Part shown: positions 12,952 to 46,115 of the stretch, piece after piece | Position numbering within the stretch: position 1 is the first letter of the stretch | How the letters are laid out: each line of letters starts with the position of its first letter | Assembly: GCF_932526225.1 (NCBI RefSeq) | Contig: NC_064040.1 | Coordinates: forward strand, 15,475,494 to 15,539,493 | Direction: 5' to 3' | DNA: 64,000 bases | Source of the DNA: Nematostella vectensis | Taxonomy: Eukaryota; Cnidaria; Anthozoa; Actiniaria; Edwardsiidae | The notes under the pieces: model-generated | Databases searched by the model: none | Told to the model about the DNA's origin: nothing | The model's input: only the letters and a program-made list of their open reading frames with translations | Made by a program: the position numbers and the translations under genes

Positions 12952-14139
12952 ATTTTAAGCTCTCAAAAACAATATGGGAGTTATTTACAAAAAGCAAAAA
13001 GAATGAAATAAGAAAATAGAGAAACTGAGAAGAGAATTTGGTGTGACCTAAAGGTTTACCTAGCCTATTTTTAGAAATAACTAGTCAAGAGAGGGAGGGT
13101 TTATCTAGTGGTTCTTAGCGAATACGGTTGCAAAGCAAAGGCCTATCCCTTAATTTACAATCACATCATAGTCAGATGTGTTGTCACATACCGCCATATG
13201 ACAGGGGCGGATCTATCTTTTCGCTAAAGGGGGGTTTGGCTCAGTGACAAAGGGGGGAGGGGGTAATTTTTTTTACATATGGCTTCCTGGCAGCCCAAAA
13301 GAGGGAGGGCTTAAACCCCCTAACCCCCCCGCTACTGTATGACTGAACGTTAAGATTATTTTATTAATTTCTAAAAGCGGCTGATGTGTGTATTAGCCAT
13401 CTATCTACGATGGTCTCAATTTTTAATGTTAATTTTAGTCGGGCGTCGATAAATGGTGACTGGCTTCCGTTTTAGTTCATATAGAACGCAAGCATAAATA
13501 CATGGTGGCAACAATGTTTTTGTGTAGTCTAAATTATGACAATTATTTATGAAAATGAGCTGTATAACAAGTACTTATTAATATGCAATTATGTTTTTTG
13601 AATAAAAAGTACATGTTTGTTGAACATTTTCTCTTATGGGACGGGTTGAAAGTCAACCACGGTGGGTATCTTTCTTATAACCATTGATATGGCGCTATGC
13701 CATGCCCTTCACACCTATGGCCTGACGACACCACCCGACCACTTCTCATCCGATGGCGGATTTTTGTCACGTGATTGCCTTTTCTCTTTGAACGCCATAC
13801 CCTCTAGTTGTCGGCATAGACGATTGTTTTTTCTATTGGAACATTGGAATCATGGGAGAGATTGTCAGGCATTTTTATTTCACCTACCTTCCTTCACGGT
13901 TTAAATTTTCCCAAACAGTTGCTATAATTGACGATAACTCAATCATATATAATCCAACTAACGATTGGATATCATAGTTATCGAGGGTTTCCCATAATTT
14001 GAGATGAGCAATTTTCCTTTGCCTTTTCCATACCACCAATAGACTTATCACCATCACTTTATCAAAAGTACACTGGTACAAATTTCGAATCGCCTTTCCT
14101 TTTGACTATTTGGAAAACATCATTTTATCGACTTATGCA
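12952..14139. other. ISYNA1-COPS3 intergenic region
   Basis: This gap between two same-strand genes contains no supportable gene. It includes one miniature element (13202-13337). The rest is AT-rich sequence with no motif I can name, although a COPS3 promoter may lie at its right side. Confidence 0.6.
13202..13337. mobile_element. 136-bp miniature element with 5-bp target duplication
   Basis: The ends are CAGGGGCGG on the left and CCGCTACTG on the right, which pair as 9-base inverted termini with two mismatches. TATGA flanks both sides as a direct repeat. The interior is purine-rich (GGGGGG runs) and non-coding. The size and 5-bp duplication suggest a non-autonomous DNA transposon related to the CAGGCCCG family. 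Confidence 0.65.
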
Positions 14140-14515
14140 CAGGCCCGTACCCAGGATTTTTCTTGTGTGTGTATGTGGGGGGGGGGGGGGGGGAGGGGGT
14201 GTGCAAAATCCGAAAAAGTGGACCTAATTTTCCGGGGATGCAGGGGGGGGGGGGGGGGGGGGGTTCTCTGATAATAAATCTGAGTTCTCTGATAAAAAAA
14301 TCTGACCAAAGAACAAAAAAGGATTTTTCATTCCTTTGCTGTATCTCCACGGGACGTTTATTGTCGGATTTGACTACATACCAGTGTGATTAGTTTATGC
14401 TTTATAGTTTTGTCTACAAATAGCACGTCTATTGACAACCGAAAGTGGAGCTTCGGCCGTTGTGGGGGGGGGGGGGGTGCGTTCGCACCCCCTGCACCCC
14501 CTGGGTACGGGCCTG
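14140..14515 (+). mobile_element. complete CAGGCCCGTACCC-type MITE, 376 bp
   Basis: The element has perfect 16-base inverted termini, CAGGCCCGTACCCAGG on the left and CCTGGGTACGGGCCTG on the right. Inside are two long G tracts and GTGCGTTCGCACCCC. Flanks read ATGCA and ATGAA, a 5-base target duplication with one mismatch. It has no coding potential. Relatives lie at 8100, 12417, 46992 and 55171. It ends 140 bases before the COPS3 start codon, so it probably forms part of that promoter. Confidence 0.85.
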
Positions 14516-14654
14516 ATGAATGCTTTATTCTTGCGCAAGAAACTGTGCCTCTAGGATATGGAGAAGAGCTTATATATCGCGAAATGTGTTGGACTGCCTG
14601 TGGATTTGGATATGTATATGCGAGAGTCTGGGAACCACCCAAGCAACATCCAAG

Positions 14655-17600
14655 ATGGAGGACTTCTTGGCGGCTGTTCGGTCTCTATGTGCCGATAAAA
14701 ACTACGGCGAATTGGCGAACTACCTCAACAGATCCCAAGAGCTTTTGACCAAATATGCAGGGCAACTGGACTCAGCTATTGCTTCGCTTGACCCGGAACA
14801 GCATTCTATGGCATTTATGGCTTTATTGTACGTAGGTTTTGTTTTCTCTCTGTCAAACGAAATGCTTTCTGTTTCAGATATTTTTCACATCTTACTTTAT
14901 TTAAGTACTTCTTACATTGCTTTTTGCTTTGTTGTTTCTTCAGTTTTTGAAGTTAACTATGCAGATATTTTATTGTTTTTCTTCAGATTGGTGAAGCAGC
15001 AGCTACCGAACTATGGAGATTTTGAACTTCTTTTTACCCAAATCCAGCAATTTATTAACATATGCTCCAAAGATCAGATACAGTTTTCTGTAGAAAAATG
15101 TAAGTTGGTGAGAAAAAAAATTGTTTATGAGATTACTTTGGTTTAGATGAGAGTGCATATGACACGCTGATGAACATCTTAAAAATAAATTTGACGTCCA
15201 TACAAATCCAAAACAGCAATGTACGGTCCATCGTTTTAACCATGTGTGCACACTGTTCCATTTGCTGTCCGTGTTGTTATATTGAAACATCTAATTAGTT
15301 CCTCTTAGGGAAGGAATAAAGAAAGGTTTCAGTGTTGTACAGCTCATTTCACCAAATATTTCGTGTTGCTGCAGCCCTGGGACTATGGTATTTTGAGAAA
15401 TAGTATGGATTTGTTCATGTTAAGGTGTTTATATTGTTTTCATTCATTGCAGTTGCACATCTATGCCACTTTATAACACAGTGCCTGGTTGATCTGAAGC
15501 AGGTGAGATGTTGAATGAACTGAGTTAAAAATACATATGTATCATCATTATATTGATTGTTACTGTCTCCAGTAAACAAAACCTGCTTTAGTTTCTTGTG
15601 CATCCTAGTCGTCGTCGCTGCCGCCATCGTCGTAGTTGTCACCGTCGCCGCCGTCTGCCACGTCAACATCATCGTCGTCATCATCACCACCATAGCCACT
15701 ATCATAACCATTATTATTATTATCATCATCATAATAGTTATTATCATAATCATCATCATCACTGTCATCTTCATTATCTTAATGACAACATTATTATTAT
15801 TATCAAATAAATGTCAGCACAAACATTTTGTTTTAATTATTGCAGCCCATGCGTGGAATCCAGATAATGTGTACAGCAATCCAGAAAGCTCAGCAGTCTC
15901 CCACGCAACTCACATCAATACACACAGATCTAGCTCAGGTGACTTGCAACTCACATCAATACACACAGATCTAGCTCAGGTGACTTGCAACTCACATCAA
16001 TACACACAGATCTTGCTCAGGTGATTTGCAACTCACATCAATACAAACATATCTTGCTCAGGTGATTTGCAACTCACATCAATACACACAGATCTTGCTC
16101 ACAGGTGATTTGCAACTCACATCAATACACACAGACCTAGCTCAGGTGATTTGCAACTCACATCAATACACACATATCTTGCTCAGGTGATTTGCAACTC
16201 ACATCAATACACACAGATCTTGCTCAGGAGATTTTCAACTCACATCAATACAACAACATCAACAACAATTGACATATAAAGAAACGACTGCAAAATTTAA
16301 AAAAATTATTTGAAAAAACTAGCAGATAACATTTTGTAAAATGTATCATGCTTGACTACAATTCATTTTGATAATTTATACGTAGGTGCTGGATTTGTTT
16401 ATAGTGAGTGTTCTATAAGTAAATGTTTATCTTTATGGTACTATGTATATTAAATTCTTTATAGCTTTGCCTCCTTGCCAAGTGTTTCTCCCCTGCCTTG
16501 CCATATTTGGATTGTGACATCTACGATATTCATAAAGAGGTGGGTGCAGCAGTGATCTTACCTTCCATTAATTGCAGCACAGTTAAATGTCCACCTCCCT
16601 TGCACCCTTTCAACTGTCCCTAATTTGATAATACAATTTATTTGTTTGATCTCATGATTGTTAAACAGTGTGTGAAAATTGAAGTGTTCAACAAAGCAGT
16701 GACTGCTTGGAAGGGTTTCTTGGAAGCAGTCAGGTTAAGCCTGATATATCAGAAAGCTCCAATTTAACCTGCTATGCTTGATCTTCTAATTTATGTCTTT
16801 TATACTTGGACTGTATTTGATTTTTTTTTAATTAACAGGGTAGCAAACTTGATGCCAAAACCCTCCTTTGCTACTATTACTATGGCGGAATGATTTATAC
16901 AGCGCTGAAGAAGTTTGAAAGAGCACTTTATTTTTTTGAAGTGGTAAGTGAACAAGGAATTAGGGAAGTCTGAAAGATTGATCAGTTTTTCATTCGAATA
17001 AGATAAACAAAAACTATGCTAAATGTTAAAAATTTATTACAATGGTAACCTTTCACTCTCCATTTGATAATACATAGTATAACACTAAAAGTTGGTTAGT
17101 TAATGATCAACTTTATCATCTCCCTCAAAAAATTAAACATTTATGGAACAAATTTTTGAATATAATATTGTCTATTTTACCTACAGAATCAAGAATTGAA
17201 ACTGTAACTATCTGTATTGATTTCAAAGATGCTTAAGGTTTTCTAGAACGGTCTCAATTAGCAATTTTGTTTTGCAGGCAGTAACATGCCCTGCTATGGA
17301 TGTGAGCCATGTCATGCTGGAGTCGTATAAAAAGTTTATTCTAGTTTCTTTGATATTACATGGAAAGGTAAGAAATGCCTGTATGCTGGAGATGTTATGC
17401 TAAGTCATGTGGCATTTGTTTCCCCATAAAAAGGTTCAAATTTGGAGCTAGCTGTATTTTTTTCCATCTACATTGTGAATGGAACGAGTTATAAGTATGA
17501 AAGCTCACTCCTTATATTTCCAGTCCTTGATATGGCAGGCCTGGTTTTACCTGGTAAAGGGAGTAGATTAGAAACTTGTAAATTTAAATGTGATATCCAC

Positions 17601-20600
17601 ACTTAAATGATAAAAAAATCAAATCCTAAATAATCCAATTGTTATTGTGTTTTTTTTCAGATAATAAACCTTCCAAAGTTCACATCTCATGTAGTTCAGA
17701 GATTTCTTAAGGTAATGTATTTAGTCCACCTAATGTAATGTAGTTGATATTTATTCAGAAGACCATGAAAAAAAAAGAAGTGTGCTATTGTAAACATGAT
17801 TTCAAATTTCCATATAGGTTCTTGTTTTTGTATACTGCGAGGAATATTTGATTAAATATAAAATTAAAGGTAAAATAAGTTTTTAGGCTTACCCCCAGAG
17901 ACATCAGTCTAGTGGCAACTATACAAAACTTCTGTAAAAACTGATCTGTTTCTAGTTCTTTTACCTATTTCTATTAACAAAATCGTATTCACCAAGCACT
18001 ACCACCCGCCAGCAACTTCTTGGAGTAAGTACGCAGCTGCTTTGTCTCCTATTATCTTTGTTCTACAAAGGAGTTCTTTTGTCTCTATTCTTCTCGTTCT
18101 TTGTGTCGAGGTGCGGATATTGTTCATTTGCCCAATCAAATTGCAGCTTGTAAGAGCTGCGTACTAACCCACTTCTTGTTATATCTAAAACTGTATGGTA
18201 GAACATACTAAAGATATTTGCATAATTACTCAGGATATGGACCTTCTGATATGAGTCTGATATGCTTCAATCTGTTGTTTGTCTTTTGCAGCCTTTGAGC
18301 GCTGCCTATCATGAGGTGGCCAACAGCTACTCGTCCAACAACCAGAGTGAATTACAAGCAGTTGTTACCAAGCACCAGGAGACGTTCACACGTGTAAGAA
18401 ACCCAGTATCTTGGCTAGACGCCTTGTTGAACGATTTTTGTATATTCAATTCCTCTCTTTTCACTTTGTCACTCTTTCCCCCACAGGATAATAACATGGG
18501 ATTGGTGAAGCAAGTGTGTAGTTCAGTCTACAAAAAGAACATTTTAAGGCTCACGAAGGTACTTGTTCCTGGAAGCATTTAGATTTCTTTTGATCAGAAT
18601 AGTCAAATTCCTATTTCTTCACCACCACAGAAACCCGCACGCAAGGGGCTAAGGTGCTTAAAAGTTTGTGTTATATTTGATCCATTCTTTTTTTCCCTAG
18701 ACCTTCTTAACGCTCTCGTTATCAGACATGGCTAACCGTGTACAGCTGAGCAGCCCAAAAGAAGCAGAGGAACACATTCTTCGGATGGTGAGAAAGTATA
18801 AACAGATCTGTTTCTTTTTGTTCATGTGCTTGTTCTCGCCGATGGGTCTTAAAGTCCATATAACCTTTCAGAGTTGATAGACTTTGTCATTTTTTCATAT
18901 TTTCATCTTCCAAATTGTATGTGGTTCGTATGGACCCTATAAAACACGCGCTCGCGCGAATAACTCAAATCTGTAACATTAAGGTATTTTGGTCAACCTT
19001 CGGAAAAAAGGCCATGAACTGAAAGGCCCGGGTCCAGTCATTTGTGACGTAGATCGGGATGTCAACCAAATTACATTAGAAAACATTTGCCTGCGCTAAA
19101 CCGGTTGCCGTCTTTATGACTTCTTAGTTATTGCTGAAGAACGTTGCGTGGTTACAACTTTTACCGTCATCTTTATATCTTAACCTGGTAGTCAAATGAT
19201 CATTTAACTTCAGGGAACAAATCTGCAAAATTTAGCAGATATTTTTTAGTCTTTTGAATTGTTTTTGCATTCTCACGAGCGCGCGCTGTTTTTGAAACCT
19301 ACAACAAAACGATATTTTCTTTTTTCGCATACAACTCTCGACTTTATATTATACTTCGCTTTATTGTCGGTAGCATTGCAATAGAAAACAATTCGCCAAT
19401 ATTTTGTTTTATTGCCGTCTCTGAATTTTAACGGATTTAAGGGAAATACGTTGTTTCAGATTTTCCCGCCAAAACTTGGAATTATTCACTCGATTCAATC
19501 TTCTTTCGCGCGGCCAGGAAAATTTTCAAAGATCTGTAGAAAAGTCAAATTTCAATCAAATTCAATTCCCTTTTCAGAATTTGAAAGTTTATCTATGCTT
19601 TGATTTGGCTAGATTGATATAAGTGAAAGGTTTTAAGAACTTTAACAAGTATACTCAAAAAGGGAAAGGGCTGTGGAATACTAGCTCAAGGCTTTACATT
19701 CTTTGTTACTCAAGTCTGTGGTCAACTTAGGATTTGGTCCACAGAGCTGTAAAGCCTCTTTTTATTAGGGACTGTGTATTTTAGCAGTCCTAGTCGTACT
19801 TTATAAACTATATTGGGAGACGTCAAAGAACTTTGGGAAGGAATGGCCCTTGAAACATCATCTGCAGTGAAGACTGCATGCAAACCTTTCTGACTCTACA
19901 TTTGTCATTTTTTAGATAGAAGATGGTGAGATCTATGCCAGCATCAACCAGCGAGATGGCATGGTTTGTTTCCACGACAACCCCGAGAAATACAACAACC
20001 CTAAGATGCTCAAAAAGATAGACCAGGAGGTATCCTATCTTTTACTTATTTTTTTGCCTAAAATTGTTTCTCCAGTGCCTCATGTTTTCATGTAATCGTT
20101 ATTCTCGTGAAAACATAAACAACATATTTCATTTGTGTCATGCACTGCATTACTTCTTATCCTTTTAATTCCCAACCGTCCAAAACCGCCCCATAGTCTC
20201 GTTCCAAGTTGTTTACTTCATAGCGTATCTATTACCACTTTCTATTGACGTATTAGCCGACTGTAATCCGCTCGCGGGTTTTTCACTATCTTAACAGTCT
20301 GTAATGTATTTTGATTCAATACAAGTAGGATATTTTGCAGGCGTATGACTGTCGTATATTGTTCTCAGATGAGGTTGTTCCAACAATTAGACGAAAAGCT
20401 GCAGCAGATGGACCGGCAACTTGCTGTTAACCCGCAATACGTGCAGAAGGTACCGCAGATATATACTTCACGGGTTCCCTGTGGATATTGTATGGGGTGC
20501 CCGACAAATAACATTGGATGCTCTTTGACAGCACAACCAGTAAAACAATAAACACCCTAAATATACGTGAAATGTTTATTGTCTCCTGATGAGTCAGATG

Positions 20601-21080
20601 TGAGAATTAAGACACTGAGACTTGTTGAGACATGTTGCTAGTTGACTGAATATCTCGCAAGTGATTGGTCCATACATTTCATACATATTTCCGGTGGACT
20701 TTAACAGTCCTCACTTTAAAGAAAAGATATATCAGAATCCATTTCACCACGCCTGTTATTCTTCCACTTGAATTTTTTGTCATCATCAGGAGAGGGGAGG
20801 GGGCTCATGCCCGTTGATCCAGCATACTTTGCGGGCGCCCCCAATGGTCACTACCGCAGAAGAGCTCTTTTGCGGTAGTGACCTTTGGGAGCGCCTGCAA
20901 AGTACGCTGGATCCTCGAGCATGAGTGGGCCTGGGATAACACGGGTTCAGGGAAGGCCCTGTTATATTAGTTTTGTCTTCAAGTCTAATCGAGTTCTGTG
21001 ATTGGCTTTTGCAGACAATGAGCAGTCACGCGGAAGAAGATGTTGGCATTGGGCGCATGCGCGAGGACGTGCTCATGTGA
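14655..21080 (+). CDS. COPS3: COP9 signalosome subunit 3
   Basis: This PCI-domain subunit belongs to the eight-subunit COP9 signalosome, which removes NEDD8 from cullin-RING ubiquitin ligases. Exons are 14655-14827, 14987-15099, 15453-15502, 15846-15938, 16465-16539, 16839-16943, 17278-17367, 17661-17711, 18292-18393, 18487-18558, 18701-18787, 19916-20029, 20369-20449 and 21015-21080. They sum to 1272 bases, 423 aa, the same as human. Strong family blocks are [65 protein letters not shown] and [20 protein letters not shown]. Exon 1 ends at the donor TT|GTACGT, the only choice that keeps phase with exon 2. The ATG lies in CAAGATGGAGGA. AATAAA is at 21130-21135. The end of exon 4 is repeated about eight times into intron 4. 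The last exon encodes an acidic tail, [13 protein letters not shown]. Confidence 0.95.
15600..15815. repeat. trinucleotide-rich microsatellite (ATC/ATT/GTC)
   Basis: The tract is made of imperfect triplets (CATCGTC, ATTATT, ATCATC) in COPS3 intron 3, ending about 30 bases before exon 4. Open frames across it only reflect the three-base period. Confidence 0.85.
15906..16248 (+). repeat. 41-bp minisatellite made from a COPS3 exon end and its 5' splice site
   Basis: About eight copies of a 41-bp unit begin inside exon 4. The last 33 exonic bases (CAACTCACATCAATACACAC through GCTCAG) plus the first 8 intronic bases (GTGACTTG) form the unit. Copies 2 onward carry CTCAG|GTGATT or a near match. The family peptide [11 protein letters not shown] shows that copy 1 is the ancestral coding one. 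Unit length is not a multiple of three. Confidence 0.95.
18025..18169 (-). repeat. dispersed repeat, copy 2
   Basis: This is the reverse complement of 1613-1753 over about 140 bases, located in COPS3 intron 8. It is non-coding. The two copies are 16 kb apart and differ at only a few positions, suggesting recent mobility. Confidence 0.75.
20804..20925. mobile_element. foldback element in COPS3 intron 13
   Basis: A near-perfect palindrome has arms of about 54 bases around a short centre (GAAGAGCTCTTT). The left arm includes GATCCAGCATACTTTGCGGG and GGTCACTACCGCA; the right arm is their complement with a few mismatches. It has no coding capacity. The DNA or pre-mRNA could form a strong hairpin about 90 bases before the last exon. 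Confidence 0.8.
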
Positions 21081-21599
21081 TGCGCATGTGATGAAAACGT
21101 GATTAGTAAAATGAAGTGGTAGTGTTGTAAATAAACTATGTAATTCCTTCCCCTATCCCATTAGTCTGAGTCTTCACATAAATATTAACAATAAATATTC
21201 CGGATGCGAGGTGATTGGAAGTAAAGAAAAAGTTACCCTTTCACGGATTATTGAACTCCCATACAATTTTCTCGGCCATTGAAAAGTGAACAAGATCTTT
21301 AAGTCTTTAAGTAGCGCACAAATCACAAGACACATAGGAAGGTTGGCAGCTGGTTTGTTGCACATTCCAGTTTGGTGTACAAACACCGCCTGTGATCTGT
21401 AGGGTCTTAAACGGTTAGGAGAATTGTCAGTTTAGTTCTATATAAAAGAGCAGGAGTGAAAGAAGTTAAGCGTTAAAGCAAGCAGTGCCAAACTTGTTAG
21501 AAAGCGTACATGAAATAGTCGAGCAACACAATTTGCACACTAACAAGGCATCGGCGAAAGACATTACCAAGTTTGTTGAGCCTACGTGTAACCGCTGAC

Positions 21600-21720
21600 T
21601 CGCGAAACAAATCCTCTCGCGAAATAAATCCTCCTGCAAAACAAATCCTCTCGCGAAATAAATCCTCCTGCGAAACCAATCCTCTCGCGAAACAAATCCT
21701 CTCGCGAAATAAATCCTCTA
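21600..21720. repeat. 17-bp minisatellite
   Basis: About seven units of the type TCGCGAAACAAATCCTC alternate between CTCGCGAAA and CTCCTGCAAA variants. This gives a 34-bp higher-order pattern. It is intergenic. Confidence 0.85.
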
Positions 21721-22257
21721 TAATATATTATGATATGATTATGATATATTATGATCATATTTTGATATGATATAATATGATTTCATTCGTGATCGCGGGA
21801 GAATGTAATGACGCAACTCTCTGTCACAATTTTTACATTAGAGCTATACTACAAGTGATTAGAATATAATATAATAACTTTACTTAATAACTGATACTAA
21901 ACCTTTTGGCCAACAAGTAAAAGGTGGCTATGTCTTTGATATTGTAGTCAAGGCTCCAGATTCAAACTTCTTGCAGCGGGTTCATTTTACTTATTGTATT
22001 CGTGGTTTAATCTTCAATCTATATCCTGCGCTTTAGGTGACATTCTGGTTAAATATAGATTCTTACTTATTTGAAGAGAGTATGAACTGACTCGGTTATA
22101 TCAGAATTGCTAAGAGATCCTACATCACAAGAAACATCGCTTCGCCGCGTGCCATTAGATATAATAGACACACTGACATGAAAAAGGCATCAACCTTTTA
22201 GTGACCCATTGCATGTACACCCGGCACCACGGTGAAGGTACGGGTTGCCTCAACATT

Positions 22258-22423
22258 AAGGTTGGTTCTCACTTGGACGTTAGCGCAGCGCACGTAATTT
22301 TCCGATTCTCACTGAAACGCAAGCATAAGAAACTGCTTGATTTTCTTGCGCTTATGCTGTTTGACCGATTTTCACTTGTGTCGCGCTTCCATTTGCGCTT
22401 TCGTTCTTGTGAGAACCAACTTT
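22258..22423. mobile_element. foldback MITE with TA target site
   Basis: The termini are AGGTTGGTTCTCAC and GTGAGAACCAACTT, flanked by TA on both sides. The inner arms remain partly complementary (AGCGCAGCGC against TTGCGCTTTCG). About 165 bp long and non-coding, it fits a Tc1/mariner-type miniature element by its TA target. Confidence 0.65.
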
Positions 22424-22814
22424 AGAATTTATCAGAACTTAGAAAGTTTATCAGAGGAAGTAATGCAGGCCAAGGAGGGATTCTAACTGGTTGTCATCTA
22501 CAAAGGCGACCAAAGAAAAACTGCAATGAAAATAAACCTAGACTCTTTTGACTTTCACAATGTTGCCCTAACATATTGTTTCAAAATGTCAACATTTTAA
22601 GGAAATTTCAGTTTGAACGCTTTTATATTGGATTTTATTATAAAAAATATAACGTACAATGTATGATTTTGTTTATATTAGAATCACCCGGGTACATTCG
22701 TTTATATAAATAAAAGCGCTACAAAGGTTATAGCAGATACACTATAAAAAATATCAAGCGAAAAAAAGGAGAAATTTGTAGAAATTTAGGTTGGCTCTTG
22801 ACTAGCCATTGATC

Positions 22815-22897
22815 TAGGCTGCTAGCCGGCTCGTCGGAGTTTCGGGTTTCCTGTGGAAGGGTAGTCCCGAATCCACGGAGAGCCGGCTAGCAGGCTA
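22815..22897. repeat. 18-bp inverted repeat
   Basis: TAGGCTGCTAGCCGGCTC and its matching inverse GAGCCGGCTAGCAGGCTA flank a roughly 47-base loop. It could be a small foldback remnant; nothing else identifies it. Confidence 0.6.
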
Positions 22898-23558
22898 CCT
22901 TTGATCCTTATTCCATCCTGAATTCTTATTTTATTGGGAAGTCCTTCATCCTGATTTTATTGGGGAATGCAGCTCTCGATCCTGAATTTCTTGGGATATC
23001 TAGTCCCTTAATCCTTAATCTCCATTCCGTTGGAAAATGCAGTCCACTAATACTTGGTCCGTCAGGCGAATTTATCTCTGTCATTAGTCCCTTTTCTAAA
23101 TGACTTCACTGTATAATATCTCGATTATGGGTAACGCTTCAGGTGTATTATATAATGTACAGTCCCTAATCCGAGTTATGTTATGTGTAGTCGTCTAAGC
23201 TGTACGAATCCGCATCAGATGAACCAGTTACAACGTCATACGCGAAGTGCGGACTAGCCGTCAGACTGGAAAAAACACAACAGATATGATACGTAACATT
23301 TGATTGCAATATTATTATCATCGGCAATAAACCACCATTAACATCACCAAGTCGTCATCACTATCATCATCAAAATAACCACCAAATAAAAATAAAGATC
23401 GTCATACTTAACATCATCTTAATTGTGATACCGTCGTCAACATCATCATCCCCTTCCCGCTACTACCACACAGTCAATACAATTTTTGCAACCCTAAACT
23501 TGGACATATTAGTGCAAGAAAATGGTGCATAAAAACTGTAAGTATCAAGGGGGCGTGG

Positions 23559-23564
23559 TTTATT
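23559..23564 (-). terminator. candidate TTLL5 polyadenylation signal
   Basis: AATAAA on the minus strand, about 245 bases past the TTLL5 stop codon, is the clearest signal in the 3' flank. Assignment is by position only. Confidence 0.4.
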
Positions 23565-23809
23565 TTTTTATTAAACTGTAGCATATCCATCACTGGACTA
23601 AGTTTCGTGACCGTAGCATGAAAAGTACTGGTTTTATTGAGGAAGTAAGGGGAATTAATTCCACCTCTATAAAACTGTAAGTATACATTTTTGGGGGTGG
23701 GTCCATATCCAGAATTGCTCAGTGCGAGATTCTCTATCAATGTGCCGAATTTCAAAATGTTCCACAAATTTGAACGATGCTGCACCATTTTCTTCCACTA
23801 TATATGTGT

Positions 23810-44576
<20,767 letters not shown>

Positions 44577-45250
44577 TTCTTTCCAATTCAAGATATTTTA
44601 TTCTAATAAAAACCAGCCCTCCTTGAATGAGTTCAATAATTCCAGCTAAAATCTTCAGTTACTGTTGCAAATCCGTTTTCCCAAGGTTCCATTTAGATTC
44701 AATTATACTTTTATCTTTTAAAAATCCGTGTAATTAAGGTGCCCATGCACCGTTTTAAAACGAATTAATCAGTGATTGTGTATTGTCGCCAAGTAAATAA
44801 ATGACCTGACGTTCTAATAGAAGGTACTGCTATGCAAGAAGATAGGAGATCCTATATCTTACAAAAAAATATCCGTCAAAACCAGCATTCAACATTCGAT
44901 CGCAGCCTATAAATATGCACCAACAAAAAAATATTTTCAAAAGTTCACTCAAACAATTCTCGCGCCATTAATTTCTCCAACCGGGTTCAGCGTGTAAGCA
45001 CTTCATCAGTGGCCAGATGAACCAAAATCTCCAAGAATTTCAACTCAGAGTTTATACTTTTGTCAGAGTGTGTCTAGTGTCTCCTAGGTGGCCGCGAAGG
45101 TGCAAATACTGGGACAATCTCGCCGGTCCGTGCAGTCCGCCATTTTGTATACAAGCCTTCGTTGCCAGCGAATCCGGAAAGGGAGCTTGGGAAGGCTATA
45201 TTTTACTTCCGGTCGAGTATAGTATCCGGCCGTCGGGTCGTCAGCACAAG
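44577..45250 (-). promoter_or_regulatory. probable TTLL5 5' flank and promoter
   Basis: The TTLL5 ATG ends at 44576 with no clear acceptor just before it, so its UTR should run into this stretch. It becomes more CpG-rich towards 45060-45240 and contains CCGCCATTTTG at 45137-45147, a YY1-like core often found near start sites of animal housekeeping genes. Promoter function is inferred. Confidence 0.4.
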
Positions 45251-45928
45251 CAAGAAATAATCAAACTATTTTATTTGATTCTAATTTCGTACATCTTTTA
45301 TATTTTTTTATTTTTCCAAACATTAGTCTTTGTTTATAGCTGACGGGGAAAACAAAGGGTCGTAAAAATAAAGATATGTCAATAAGAAATGGAAATAATA
45401 TATTATTTTTTACAGTATTTATGAGCTCCTGTAATTGTAGATAGTGGCAAAAAAACAAACACACACACACAAAATGAAATTTTCAACTTGATTAACTTTA
45501 TTCATCCTGTTGAAGGGTGAAATAGGAATTGGTAACTTATGGTTTTTATTTCTTATTTTAATCAATATCTACAACACCACCATTGAACCACCATAAAGAT
45601 TGAAGGGGGGTTGGGGCCAAAGAAGGTGAATAAAAACGGAGGGAGAACAGCCCCCATGTCCACCACAGTTGCAGCTCCAGGGGGTCCAAGAGATTGGTGC
45701 CTCCTTTTTCAATGTAAATTTTAAGAAATGTATGGCAGCTAGCTACAAAATAAAAATAAACAAATTCACCTCCCCACATATATTTGTGTCCCCATTCGAG
45801 AAATTTTGAAGCCACTTCTGCACCTTTCCCAAACTTTTAGACTCCGATTACATTAGATAATAACCAAAAGTTAAAAAGGTGATGAGTGATGTGTAAACAA
45901 TACACACTGACCCCAGTGTAACACTTCC

Positions 45929-46041
45929 TATCCTGTAACCACAGTTGCTTGTGCTGCGTACTGCATGAATATGAACTGCTCTCTATCCTGAAACCACAGT
46001 TGCTTGTGCTGCGTACTGCATGAATATGAACAACTGCTCTC
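45929..46041. repeat. two-copy tandem repeat, 55 and 58 bp
   Basis: Two near-identical units, each with CCACAGTTGCTTGTGCTGCG and TACTGCATGAATATGAAC, abut each other. On the minus strand each starts after a TTCAG or TACAG and reads GATAGAGAGCAG, so it resembles a duplicated acceptor plus short exon just downstream of the doubtful membrane-protein gene. Confidence 0.85.
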
Positions 46042-46115
46042 TATCCTGTATGAGGTGTGGAAAGGAACACTCCACTGGAGTCACCCTATTGAATTTACCC
46101 AAGATGCCTTGACAT

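Larger units (their letters stand above)
21136..23558. other. COPS3-TTLL5 convergent intergenic region
   Basis: This 2.4 kb gap between the two converging 3' ends has no supportable gene. It holds a 17-bp tandem array, a TA-flanked foldback element, a short inverted repeat at 22815-22897 and ATC/CATCAT triplet runs near 23330-23450. Confidence 0.65.

Noticed and set aside
15557..16024. 155-codon frame across COPS3 exon 4
   Set aside because: It reads exon 4 in the wrong frame, joined to a triplet microsatellite and the 41-bp repeat.
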